Positions 29,434 through 38,515 of a stretch of 64,000 bases of DNA are shown one piece after another. This stretch comes from Metabacillus sediminilitoris (GTDB lineage: Bacteria > Bacillota > Bacilli > Bacillales > Bacillaceae). Numbering within the stretch: the first letter of the stretch is position 1; each line of letters opens with the position of its first letter. The DNA lies in assembly GCF_009720625.1 (NCBI RefSeq), contig NZ_CP046266.1:3667501-3731500 (forward strand), written 5' to 3'. The notes under the pieces are model-generated. The model was not told where the DNA came from and did not search any database. It was given only the letters and a program-made list of their open reading frames with translations. The position numbers and the translations under genes are program-made.

Positions 29434-32112
29434 CTACTCAGATTTTCTTGTTAAAAGTGAACCTGCAAGTAAAAAAGTTGGAATTGAAGATAATCCTAAC
29501 ACTAATAACCAGTCTCTTAGTAAAATCGGAATTGTATGGAAAATTGGTTGTAACGGCGGATAGTAAATGACAACAAGCATTAATAGGATCGACGAAATAA
29601 CAGCACCAATTAAATACTTATTTTCAAACGGATTACGATCAAAAATCGATTTTTCGCTGCGACAATCGAATACATGAATAAGTTGAGCCATAACTAAGGT
29701 TGCAAACGCAATTGTTTGTGCATATGCCAGATCATCTGGATTACGATAATACACAATCATAAATGCAGCTAATGTTGCCACACCAATTAAAAATCCACGA
29801 GAGATTACTTTCCAGCCAAGACTTCTTGCAAATACTCCCTCTTTTGGATGTCGTGGCTTACGTTTCATTAAATCACCTTCAGGTTGATCTAAGCCAAGTG
29901 CCATCGCTGGTAAACCATCTGTTACTAGATTCACCCAAAGGATTTGTATCGGTACAAGTGGTAATGGTAATCCAAGTAACATCGCAAAAAGCATAACGAG
30001 AATTTCTCCGACATTTGAAGCAAGTAAATAACGAATAAATTTACGAATATTTTCGTAAATATTTCTGCCTTCTTTTATTGCAGATTTTATTGTAGCAAAG
30101 TTATCATCTACTAATACAAGTGACGATGCTTCTTTCGCAACATCCGTACCAGTTATCCCCATTGAAATTCCAATATCAGCTGCTTTAATAGCGGGAGCAT
30201 CATTTACTCCATCACCTGTCATGGCAACAATATGGCCACGGTTTTGAAGTGCTTTAACTATTTTTAATTTATGCTCGGGTGATACCCTTGCAAACACGTA
30301 TACATTATCTACTATTTCCTCTAACTCTTCGACTGAAAGTGCAGATAAGTCCTTCCCTTCCATTACTTTACCATTTGCAGGCAGAATATTTAATTGTGTG
30401 GCAATTGCTTTTGCTGTTATGACATGATCTCCAGTAATCATAACAGTTTTTATTCCTGCATCACGACATTCCTTAACAGCTTGTTTTACCTCAGGACGCG
30501 GCGGGTCAATCATCCCTTGTAATCCGATAAAAACTAAATCCTTTTCAGCTTCGAAACTCGTAACGATTCTATCTGAGGATTGTAAAGGTTTAAAGGCTAT
30601 CGCAATTGTCCGGAGTGCTTGAGATGCTAAAGATTCAATTGCACGTTTTACCTTATCTTCATACTCACGGCTTAAACTATCCTGTTTTTCATTCCATAAA
30701 ATTTGTTTTGAAATGCCAAGTAGTACATCAGGAGCTCCCTTTGTTACGACAAAGCGTTTTCCAGCTTTATCCTTTACTATGACACTCATCATTTTTCTGG
30801 CTGAATCAAACGGAAATTCTTCAATCACTTCAAAATTCCGTAATAAACTCTCTTTATTTAGTCCTGCTTTCATAGCTGCTACTAAAAGAGCTCCCTCTGT
30901 TGGATCACCATCAAGCTGAAACTGACCATCACGATCAACAATTGCAGCACTATTACATAATGAACCAAATGTTAAAATTTGTTGAAGCGTTTTAGATTTT
31001 GCGACATCAATTGGATTGTCTTCAATAAAAAATTCTCCATGTGGATGGTAACCAGTACCACTTACATTCCATTGCTTATCACCAGCCCACACATGTGTAA
31101 CTGTCATTTTATTTTGAGTCATCGTTCCAGTTTTATCTGAACAGATTACAGATGCACAGCCTAATGTTTCAACTGCTGGTAATTTTCGTACAATCGAATT
31201 TTGTTTAATCATTCGCTGAACACCAAGTGATAAAGCGACTGTAACAATTGCCGGCAGTCCTTCAGGTATTGCGGCAACTGCTAACGATACACCAGCTAAA
31301 AACATATTATAAAGGTCATGGCCTTGTAACACACCTATCCCCACAACAAGTACTGTTAAGAAAAGGGCAACAACAATTAAAATTTTTCCTAGCTGTTCAA
31401 GACGTCGCTGCAAAGGTGTTTCCATCGTTTCAGCATTTTGCAAAAGATCTGCTATTTGCCCCATTGCTGTTTTCATTCCTGTACCAATAACGATTCCGAT
31501 TCCAGAACCTCTCGTTACTAACGTACCCATAAAAACCATATTTGTTAGATCACCAAGACCAACTTCTTCGCCTGAAATAGGTTCTACCGATTTTTGTACA
31601 GGAAGAGATTCACCGGTCAACGCTGATTCTTCAACTTCTAAGCTTTTTGTTTCAACTAATCTCATATCAGCACCAATACGATCCCCACTTGTAAATTTAA
31701 CGATATCGCCTGGTACTAATTCTTTTGAAGGGATTTTTCTCCATTCACCATCTCGTAAAGCCATAACTTGGGGTGCCGAAAGCTCTTTCAATGCTTCAAG
31801 TGAGCGTTCAGCTTTTCTCTCTTGAAAAAACCCTAAAACACCATTTACGATAACAATTGCAATAATCGCAATGGCATCTATATACTCTCCTAATAAGCCA
31901 GAGATCAATGTAGCTGCTAATAACACAAGAACCATAAAGTCCTTAAATTGGCTTAAAAAGATAATAATCGCTGAAGGGCGATCTGCTTCTTTCAATTCAT
32001 TGTAACCGAATTTCTGTTCTCTTTTTTGTGCCTCCTTACTAGTCAGCCCTGATTCTACATCCGTACTAATCGAATTCATAACTTCTTCTGATCTCATTTC
32101 ATGCCATTTCAT
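29434..32112 (-). CDS. yloB: P-type calcium-transporting ATPase YloB
   Basis: P2A-type Ca2+ pump of the SERCA family, likely exporting calcium; in B. subtilis it is associated with spore formation and heat resistance. The 892 residues carry the TGES actuator motif (about 166-169), IPEGLP in transmembrane helix 4 (about 282-287), the phosphorylation site DKTGT (D326), MVTGD-type hinge MITGDH and TGDGVNDAPA, with about ten membrane helices. ATG at 32112 is chosen over an upstream GTG at 32127, which has no spaced ribosome site. Confidence 0.94.
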   Translation of the reverse strand: MKWHEMRSEEVMNSISTDVESGLTSKEAQKREQKFGYNELKEADRPSAIIIFLSQFKDFMVLVLLAATLISGLLGEYIDAIAIIAIVIVNGVLGFFQERKAERSLEALKELSAPQVMALRDGEWRKIPSKELVPGDIVKFTSGDRIGADMRLVETKSLEVEESALTGESLPVQKSVEPISGEEVGLGDLTNMVFMGTLVTRGSGIGIVIGTGMKTAMGQIADLLQNAETMETPLQRRLEQLGKILIVVALFLTVLVVGIGVLQGHDLYNMFLAGVSLAVAAIPEGLPAIVTVALSLGVQRMIKQNSIVRKLPAVETLGCASVICSDKTGTMTQNKMTVTHVWAGDKQWNVSGTGYHPHGEFFIEDNPIDVAKSKTLQQILTFGSLCNSAAIVDRDGQFQLDGDPTEGALLVAAMKAGLNKESLLRNFEVIEEFPFDSARKMMSVIVKDKAGKRFVVTKGAPDVLLGISKQILWNEKQDSLSREYEDKVKRAIESLASQALRTIAIAFKPLQSSDRIVTSFEAEKDLVFIGLQGMIDPPRPEVKQAVKECRDAGIKTVMITGDHVITAKAIATQLNILPANGKVMEGKDLSALSVEELEEIVDNVYVFARVSPEHKLKIVKALQNRGHIVAMTGDGVNDAPAIKAADIGISMGITGTDVAKEASSLVLVDDNFATIKSAIKEGRNIYENIRKFIRYLLASNVGEILVMLFAMLLGLPLPLVPIQILWVNLVTDGLPAMALGLDQPEGDLMKRKPRHPKEGVFARSLGWKVISRGFLIGVATLAAFMIVYYRNPDDLAYAQTIAFATLVMAQLIHVFDCRSEKSIFDRNPFENKYLIGAVISSILLMLVVIYYPPLQPIFHTIPILLRDWLLVLGLSSIPTFLLAGSLLTRKSE

Positions 32113-32405
32113 GAATTCCCTACACACCCCTTAAACAGAAAAATTTTTGCATTTAAGACTGCAACCATTTCTCGCTAATAAGTCCTGCAAGCTGACTTAA
32201 ATCCTTTCAAAGCAAAAAAATTGTCAGATGTACAGAACCCGCTTAACATACCTTCCATTCATATTTAGTTTTGCAAATAAACAAGTGTTAAACAAAAATG
32301 TGTTTTACCAGCTTATTCCACCCCTAATTGAAGTTCGGCGGTTGATATTTTTTATCTCCTTCAAATGGAAATTCACCTATAAGACAACTTATTCAGCCTC
32401 GTCCT
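32113..32405. other. divergent intergenic region yloB/rqcH, no gene seen
   Basis: AT-rich spacer of about 390 bp between divergent yloB and rqcH. Apart from the rqcH promoter at its right end I see no coding frame, repeat or known RNA; the yloB promoter must lie here but I cannot place it. Confidence 0.5.
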
Positions 32406-32411
32406 AAAACA

Positions 32412-32420
32412 TGCTATAAT
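32412..32420 (+). promoter_or_regulatory. extended -10 promoter for rqcH
   Basis: TGCTATAAT, a perfect extended -10, lies 86 bases upstream of the rqcH start. The -35 region is poor, as is common with extended -10 promoters. Confidence 0.6.
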
Positions 32421-32505
32421 CAGATAGAAAACTTATAACAGGTTTTAGAAAATACATAAATATTCATACACCCATGGTGCATGTTAGACAGAAGGGATTT
32501 GAGCC

Positions 32506-34221
32506 ATGTCATTCGATGGTTTATTTACATATACAATCACTAAAGAATTAAAAGAAGGATTGCAAAATGGTAAAATCACAAAAATACATCAACCTTATAA
32601 ATATGATCTAATTTTTCAAATAAGAGCAGGTGGAAAAAATCATCGCTTATTTCTATCTGCTCATCCAAGCTATGCAAGAATTCATTTAACGAATGAAAGC
32701 TATGAAAATCCAAGTGAACCACCTATGTTTTGTATGCTGCTGAGAAAGCATTTAGAAGGAGGAATTATCGAACATATTGAACAACTTGATATGGAAAGAA
32801 TTATCATCCTTGATATTAAGAGTAGAAATGAGCTTGGAGATCTTACAGAAAAGCGATTAATGATAGAAATTATGGGAAGACACAGCAACATCATCCTTGT
32901 TGATAAAGATCGTGATATGATCTTAGATAGTGTGAAACACTTGTCTCCAGCCGTTAACCGACACCGTACAGTTCTTCCTGGCCAACCATACGTACTGCCG
33001 CCACAGCAAGGGAAGGTTAATCCATTTGAAGCGGATGAGGAAACATTCTTGAAAAAGCTGGATTTTAACTCTGGCAAACTTGATGCTCAGCTTGTTCAGC
33101 AGTTTGCTGGAATTTCACCACTTTTTGCAAAAGAAGTTATCTATCGTGCTGGATTAGTGAATCGCTCAACTGTTCCAAAAACATTTATTACAATGATTAA
33201 CGAGCTTAGGGATAATAAAATACAACCACAAATTTTTTATAAAAATAATCGTGAAACCTTTTATATGATGAATCTTACACATTTAGAAAGTACAGAGGCT
33301 AAAACCTTTTCATCAGTTTCTGAGTTATTAGACCGCTATTACTATGGAAAAGCAGAACGAGACCGTGTAAAACAGCAAGGAAATGATTTGGAACGATTCA
33401 TCGTAAATGAAAAAAAGAAAAATGAAAATAAAATTAAGAAATTAGAAGCAACATTAGATCAGGCTGAAAAAGCCAATCAATATCGGATTTATGGAGAATT
33501 GTTAACAGCAAATATTTATGCAGTTAAAAAAGGTGATAAAACAGCTCAAGTTAATAATTATTATGATGAAAATAACGGTGTAGTCACAATCCCATTAGAT
33601 CCTCAAAAAACACCGTCTGAAAATGCTCAAAAATATTTTTCTAAATATCAAAAAGCGAAAAATTCAATTGAGGTTGTTCAACAACAAATTGAAATTGCTA
33701 GAAGTGAAATACAATATTTTGAGGGATTAATTCAACAAATTGAATCTGCATCCCCAAGAGACATTGAAGAAATTCGTGAAGAATTGATGGAAGGCGGCTA
33801 TTTAAAACAAAGACAATCTCGAAATCTTAAAAAGAAAAAATCATTAAAGCCAGTACTTGAACATTATCTTTCAAGCGATGGTACTGAAATCGTAGTTGGC
33901 AAGAATAATAAGCAAAATGAATATTTAACAAATAAATTAGCAGCTCGTGATGACGTATGGTTTCATACGAAAGATATACCCGGCTCTCACGTTGTGATTA
34001 GAAGCAAACACCCATCAGAGACTGCAATATTAGAAGCAGCAAATATTGCTGCTTACTTTAGTAAAGCTAAAAATTCAAGTTCAGTTCCAGTTGATTTCAC
34101 AGCCATTCGGCATGTTAAAAAGCCTAGTGGATCTAAGCCTGGTTATGTCATTTATGACAATCAACAAACTGTATATGTGACCCCAAATGAGGATTTGGTA
34201 TTTCGTTTACGAAAAGGCTGA
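32506..34221 (+). CDS. rqcH: RqcH, Rqc2-type ribosome quality control factor (NFACT; YloA/FbpA)
   Basis: Binds obstructed 50S subunits and directs alanine tailing of stalled peptides for degradation. The 571 residues show the NFACT-N domain (about 1-270), helix-hairpin-helix region, long coiled coil (about 280-430, lysine/glutamate rich) and C-terminal NFACT-R ([17 protein letters not shown] at about 485-500). AGAAGGGA precedes the ATG. It is the only plus-strand gene besides rpmB. The older label 'fibronectin-binding protein' refers to the same family. Confidence 0.95.
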   Translation: MSFDGLFTYTITKELKEGLQNGKITKIHQPYKYDLIFQIRAGGKNHRLFLSAHPSYARIHLTNESYENPSEPPMFCMLLRKHLEGGIIEHIEQLDMERIIILDIKSRNELGDLTEKRLMIEIMGRHSNIILVDKDRDMILDSVKHLSPAVNRHRTVLPGQPYVLPPQQGKVNPFEADEETFLKKLDFNSGKLDAQLVQQFAGISPLFAKEVIYRAGLVNRSTVPKTFITMINELRDNKIQPQIFYKNNRETFYMMNLTHLESTEAKTFSSVSELLDRYYYGKAERDRVKQQGNDLERFIVNEKKKNENKIKKLEATLDQAEKANQYRIYGELLTANIYAVKKGDKTAQVNNYYDENNGVVTIPLDPQKTPSENAQKYFSKYQKAKNSIEVVQQQIEIARSEIQYFEGLIQQIESASPRDIEEIREELMEGGYLKQRQSRNLKKKKSLKPVLEHYLSSDGTEIVVGKNNKQNEYLTNKLAARDDVWFHTKDIPGSHVVIRSKHPSETAILEAANIAAYFSKAKNSSSVPVDFTAIRHVKKPSGSKPGYVIYDNQQTVYVTPNEDLVFRLRKG

Positions 34222-34231
34222 TTCGGATTTA

Positions 34232-34266
34232 GCAAAAACATCGTTTAATAAGGAACGGTGTTTTGC
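34232..34266 (+). terminator. hairpin after rqcH
   Basis: GCAAAA (34232-34237) with its following bases pairs with AACGGTGTTTTGC ending at 34266, with one mismatch and one G-U pair, 11 bases after the rqcH stop. A probable terminator of rqcH. Confidence 0.6.
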
Positions 34267-34272
34267 ATGTTA

Positions 34273-34318
34273 CACCCATTTACTATTCTATTGTTAACAA
34301 TAGAATAGTAAATGGGTG
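34273..34318. repeat. 46-bp perfect palindrome without spacer
   Basis: Every base from 34273 to 34295 is complementary to its mirror position from 34318 to 34296, centred on TTGTTAACAA. Two 23-bp arms meet with no loop. No T run flanks it on either strand, so it is not a classical terminator. It lies between the rqcH terminator and the MITE. Confidence 0.9.
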
Positions 34319-34359
34319 AGCTAAACCGTATATCTAATTAATTATTTATGTATTATTAA

Positions 34360-34582
34360 GGCTCTTTTTCTAAGAGATTGATGCTTTTAAAACGATAACT
34401 ACTTAAGGTTGATTGGAGCAGATTGCGAGACTCCTGCTTAGAGCAGCGGGACAGGTAAGACTCAAACAGGAGTTTACGCCGAGGAGGCTCACCGCCCGCC
34501 CCCCCGGAAAGCGAGCATCTCTAGCTGCAATCAACCACACCGTACTATTTGGTAAATAACAACAAAGTCTGTGTATACAGCC
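34360..34582 (+). mobile_element. MITE-like element, copy B, with 8-bp target duplication
   Basis: A 223-bp non-coding element with ends GGCTCTTTTTC and ATACAGCC (imperfect terminal inverted repeats) and a GC-rich centre homologous to copy A at 13081-13267. ATTATTAA is repeated perfectly at 34352-34359 and 34583-34590. The GGCTCTTT end plus 8-bp duplications of AT-rich target resemble what ISL3-family transposases make, so that family may move it in trans; this is inference. No transposase is present. A 71-codon frame inside is spurious. Confidence 0.88.
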
Positions 34583-34588
34583 ATTATT

Positions 34589-34620
34589 AAAAAAGGTTGA
34601 CACTATAAAAAGTGTCAACC
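34589..34620 (-). terminator. bidirectional terminator after the SH3-glucosaminidase gene
   Basis: GGTTGACACT (34595-34604) pairs with AGTGTCAACC (34611-34620), with six A on the left (T run on the minus strand) and CTTTTTT on the right. The left A run overlaps the last bases of the MITE target duplication. Confidence 0.92.
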
Positions 34621-34625
34621 CTTTT

Positions 34626-37600
34626 TTAATATTTATTATATTCAGGTATATCTAATACCAGATTATATGAGTCTATTAAGCTATATAAATTATAAATTTG
34701 CTTTACTTGTTTTGCAGCCCAGCCAATATCTGTTGCATATTGATGTGAGGCATACCCATTTATGATTGCAGAAGCAGGATTCCATCTCATTTCATAAAGC
34801 GTATCTTGACCACCACTAATATAACCTTGAGCAATAAATTTCGCTCCGCCAATAATCGCTGCTTCAGGTGTAAACCACCCAGCATTATAGGCATATTTCG
34901 CACCACTAGTTACAGCAGATCCATCATAAGCACCAATACCGTACATATTATAAACCCGCTTACCATTCACAAGCACGCCATTAGCTAGTTGTGAAGTTCC
35001 GTAACCTGTCTCTAATAAAGCATGTGATATTAAATAAATTTCATTTACATGATATGCTTCTCCCGCTGTAATAAAGGCTGTGGCCAACCCATCTAATATC
35101 CCTTTCCCAGCTAGAATTCTTTCATTTACTTCATTAGCATTTAGATTAGCAGGTACAGATAATTTTAAAAATTGCAGTGAGTCAACTGATGTATCAGTAA
35201 AATTACCAGGATCTAAATAATACTTTACATCCTCTGGGCTTGCATTTACCCAAGATTTAATATAGTTAATTTCATACCAAATGTACCCATCTTCACCAAT
35301 TACTTTTGAAAGGATCTCCACACTGTCACCATTTCTAACTGTCCCAACAACCCAATAATTCGTCCCGGCGCCACCGCGTACATTCCAGGATGTCCCTCTT
35401 ACGGTACCACGAGATGAACTATTTATTGTTAATGCATCTTCTCTTATGTATGTTTCATAGGTTTTATCAGTTTGGGGATTAACAAGCATTTGAATTCCAG
35501 TTAATTCATCTAAAGTTATATCATATTTATTATATGTTTCATTATTATCTTTATCATTTGTTTCTGGTGAATATGGTTCTTCATTTGACAAATATTGTGA
35601 ACTTACATAACCTGTCTGACCATTAACTGTAACCTTTGCCCAATTATTTTCTTCTGAATATACCGTTACCATTGTACTGCGTGTTAATTTAGTCATAACA
35701 GAAGCAATTGTAGAAGGTTCTGATCTCATGTTTAATGTTGATCCTATCATGACGTTTACATATTTTGAAATCGTTTCGTTTTCAACTATCTCATTATTAT
35801 TCGTGCTATTATCAATGGTTGCACCTGAACCTTCTCCTGCACTAGGTTTAGTATTTAAAAGGTATTGTGAACTTACATAACCAACCTTTCCGTATGCTTC
35901 TACCTGTGCCCAGCCATTGGCTTCAGAATATACTTTTATTTCTACACCATTTGCAAGTTTAACGATAACAGAAGAATTCGCTGATGCTTTCGTACGCATG
36001 TTTAAACTTGAACCAATGCTTACATTAACATATTTATACTTAAATGATTCTTTTTGTTCATCCGCTTTTTCAATAGTTGACGGTTTAACTGAGGTGAGAT
36101 ATTCTGCACTAACATACCCCGTTTGTCCATCAACCGTGACCATTGCCCAGCCGTTTTCTTCTGAATGAACCGATAATTCCTTCCCATTTGTTAATTTAGC
36201 GAGAATAATTGCACTTGATGATGCATTTTTTCTAAAATTCAAACTTGAACCTGTATTTACATTTACATACATTGTTTTTGTGATTTGAGATGATGTATTA
36301 CTAGTCTCATCATACTTTTTAGTAGATAAATATTGACTACTAACATATCCAATTTGACCAAATGCTTCAATTTTTGCCCATCCTGCAGATTCTGAGTAAA
36401 CTTTTACTTCTTTCCCTTTTGCTAGTTTCACAATAATAGATGCTGTTGTTGACGCACTTTTTCTCATATTTAGTGAACCGCTGTATACCTTGACATATTT
36501 TATTGTCATTTTCGCAGGAGAAGCTGATGGACTGGAGCTTGATTCAGTTTTTGCCGAAGTTAAGTATTGTGTGCTGACATATCCTTCGTTTCCATTTACT
36601 TTTACCATTGACCAACCATTGTTTTCTGAATAGACTGTTACTGCGGTTCCTTTATTTATGGTTGCCACAATACCAGCACTTATTGTTGCACTTTTTCTTA
36701 GATTTAGAGAACCACTGCTTACATTAACATATTTTGTTGTCGTTTTTTCCGTTAAAGCCGGAATGTCGGAATCCGTTTTCGACTTATCTGAGATTAAGTA
36801 CTTTGAACTTACATATCCTTCTTTTCCATTTGCTTTTATTTTCGCCCAACCATTATCTTGTGAATAAACTGTCACTGCGGTTCCTTGTTTTATGGTTGTT
36901 ACAATATCTGCACTTGTTGTTGCACTTTTTCTCAGATTTAGAGAACCACTGCTTACATTGACATATTTCGTAGTCGTATTCACCGTTGGAGTTGAAGTGT
37001 CAGATTTTTTTTCAAGCTTAGTTGAGGATAAGTACTTTGAACTTACATATCCTTCTTTTTCATTTGCTTTTATTTTTACCCACCCATTTTCTTCTGAGTA
37101 GACTGTCACTGCGGTTCCTTGTTTTATGGTTGACACAATATCTGCACTTGTTGTTGCACTATGTCTCATATTTAGAGATCCACTGCTTACATTGACATAT
37201 TTTGTTGTTGTTTTCATTACTATTGTATTGAAATCTGTTTCAGGCTTTGTTGACGTTATGTATTTTGAACTTACATATCCTTCTTTTCCACTTACTATTA
37301 TTTTCGCCCAACCATTTTCTTCTGAATAGACTGTCACTGCAGTTCCTTGTTTTATGGTTGTCACAATATCTGCACGTGTGGATGCGCTTTTTCTCAGATT
37401 TAGAGAACCACTGCTTAGATTGACATATTTTGTTGTAGTTTTCGCAGTTGAAGCTTGTGTGCTAGGAATTATATTCGTCTTTGCAGACGTCAAGTATTTT
37501 GAACTCACAAACCCTACTTTTCCGTTCACTTTCACTTTCGACCAACCATTCTCTTGCGAATAAACAGTTACTTCAGTCCCGTTATTAAGAGTCGTAACTA

Positions 37601-37787
37601 CGCTTGAACTTGTTGATGCATTTTCTCTAACATTTAAGAATCCGGAACTAATAGTTACATATTGAGTCGCAGTTTTCATCGTATTTTCACTTACAAGTGT
37701 ATCACTTTGTGCTGCAAAAACTTTTTCTTCGAAAGCGACTGTTGACAAAACTGCAATACAAACAGTAGGTAATAATGCCCTTTTCAT
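34626..37787 (-). CDS. secreted SH3-repeat N-acetylglucosaminidase (GH73 autolysin)
   Basis: Large exported cell-wall hydrolase of 1053 residues. A signal peptide (about 1-26, ending VFAAQ) is followed by nine very similar bacterial SH3 domains about 75-78 residues apart (about 40-755; YVNVSSGSLNLR, VYSEENGW and GYVSSKYL in each), a divergent tenth SH3 domain (about 793-855) and a GH73 glucosaminidase domain (about 880-1035) with likely catalytic Glu926 in SHALLETGYG. AAGGAGGAAG precedes the ATG. SH3 repeats probably bind peptidoglycan. Architecture resembles SH3-bearing relatives of LytD/LytG. I do not expect a gene here between ylnF and rqcH. Confidence 0.92.
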   Translation of the reverse strand: MKRALLPTVCIAVLSTVAFEEKVFAAQSDTLVSENTMKTATQYVTISSGFLNVRENASTSSSVVTTLNNGTEVTVYSQENGWSKVKVNGKVGFVSSKYLTSAKTNIIPSTQASTAKTTTKYVNLSSGSLNLRKSASTRADIVTTIKQGTAVTVYSEENGWAKIIVSGKEGYVSSKYITSTKPETDFNTIVMKTTTKYVNVSSGSLNMRHSATTSADIVSTIKQGTAVTVYSEENGWVKIKANEKEGYVSSKYLSSTKLEKKSDTSTPTVNTTTKYVNVSSGSLNLRKSATTSADIVTTIKQGTAVTVYSQDNGWAKIKANGKEGYVSSKYLISDKSKTDSDIPALTEKTTTKYVNVSSGSLNLRKSATISAGIVATINKGTAVTVYSENNGWSMVKVNGNEGYVSTQYLTSAKTESSSSPSASPAKMTIKYVKVYSGSLNMRKSASTTASIIVKLAKGKEVKVYSESAGWAKIEAFGQIGYVSSQYLSTKKYDETSNTSSQITKTMYVNVNTGSSLNFRKNASSSAIILAKLTNGKELSVHSEENGWAMVTVDGQTGYVSAEYLTSVKPSTIEKADEQKESFKYKYVNVSIGSSLNMRTKASANSSVIVKLANGVEIKVYSEANGWAQVEAYGKVGYVSSQYLLNTKPSAGEGSGATIDNSTNNNEIVENETISKYVNVMIGSTLNMRSEPSTIASVMTKLTRSTMVTVYSEENNWAKVTVNGQTGYVSSQYLSNEEPYSPETNDKDNNETYNKYDITLDELTGIQMLVNPQTDKTYETYIREDALTINSSSRGTVRGTSWNVRGGAGTNYWVVGTVRNGDSVEILSKVIGEDGYIWYEINYIKSWVNASPEDVKYYLDPGNFTDTSVDSLQFLKLSVPANLNANEVNERILAGKGILDGLATAFITAGEAYHVNEIYLISHALLETGYGTSQLANGVLVNGKRVYNMYGIGAYDGSAVTSGAKYAYNAGWFTPEAAIIGGAKFIAQGYISGGQDTLYEMRWNPASAIINGYASHQYATDIGWAAKQVKQIYNLYSLIDSYNLVLDIPEYNKY

Positions 37788-37978
37788 TTCTTCCTCCTTA
37801 TGAATCTATTATTTTAAAATGTTGAAAAAACAAAGCTATTAACCTTTCATAGTATGGATTACATTAATCTTAGCATATATTGTAAATGAATTGACGAACT
37901 TTGTAATTTTTTAGGAATAATTACCTAGATAAATGATCCTTGTATTGCTAAACATGTCACTAGTAGCTTAAAAAGCAC

Positions 37979-38013
37979 AAAAAGGATGTGCTAACTGTAT
38001 GCACATCCTTTTT
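37979..38013 (-). terminator. intrinsic terminator after ylnF (end of cys operon)
   Basis: AAAAAGGATGTGC (37979-37991) pairs perfectly with GCACATCCTTTTT (38001-38013), directly past the ylnF stop; A/T runs on both sides make it bidirectional. Confidence 0.92.
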
Positions 38014-38014
38014 A

Positions 38015-38515
38015 TCACATATTATTTTTTTTTATCACTCGATTTTCATAAAGTTGGTCTAACTCTTTAATAAATCGATCATCAAATTGGTTTGAAAGCT
38101 GATTACAAATTTGACTGGCAAGTCTTGGACTTGCCCCATTTGTAGAGACAGCCAATGTTAATCTGCCTTTTTTTACTGATTTTGGTACAGTTACGTTACC
38201 TTTCTCAGCGCTACTAACGACGTTTACAAGCTGATTTTCGCTAACATTCTCAGCAATCCATTCATTTATTTTAGAATCATTCGTTGCAGCAATAATAATA
38301 AAAGCATGTTGTAGATCAGTTATGTCTACCTTTTTCTCTAACCAATTAATTTGGTTCAAATTCGATAATTCGATTATTTCAGGAACAGCAACAGGACTAA
38401 CAACTGTTACTAATGCTCCTTCCTCTAAAAAGAGTAAAAGTCGTCTCAACGCTATTTTTCCACCACCAACAATAAGAACATTCTTATTTTTAACATCAAT
38501 TAGTAGTGGAATCAT
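38015..38515 (-). CDS. ylnF: precorrin-2 dehydrogenase YlnF (SirC-like)
   Basis: NAD-dependent oxidation of precorrin-2 to sirohydrochlorin, the second step of siroheme synthesis. The 166 residues have an N-terminal Rossmann motif (VGGGKIALRR, about 17-26), IIAATND (about 75-81) and the GASPRLA segment typical of the CysG N-terminal family. The start at 38515 has GGGGAAAAAT upstream and overlaps sirB by 20 bases; an 18-residue upstream extension is less likely. Siroheme serves sulfite reductase, which is not in this window. Confidence 0.88.
   Translation of the reverse strand: MIPLLIDVKNKNVLIVGGGKIALRRLLLFLEEGALVTVVSPVAVPEIIELSNLNQINWLEKKVDITDLQHAFIIIAATNDSKINEWIAENVSENQLVNVVSSAEKGNVTVPKSVKKGRLTLAVSTNGASPRLASQICNQLSNQFDDRFIKELDQLYENRVIKKNNM

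Noticed and set aside
34273..34318. The 46-bp palindrome read as the rqcH terminator
   Set aside because: There is no T run on either side and no loop, and a more normal hairpin at 34232-34266 lies nearer the rqcH stop.
34403..34618. 71-codon minus-strand frame near 34.5 kb
   Set aside because: It is inside the MITE-like element and crosses the adjoining terminator; no start signal.
35900..37563. Regularly spaced plus-strand frames of about 67-83 codons, at first sight a repeat array or CRISPR-like pattern
   Set aside because: They are antisense shadows of the tandem SH3 domains; the 228-234 bp period matches the domain length and there are no unique spacers.
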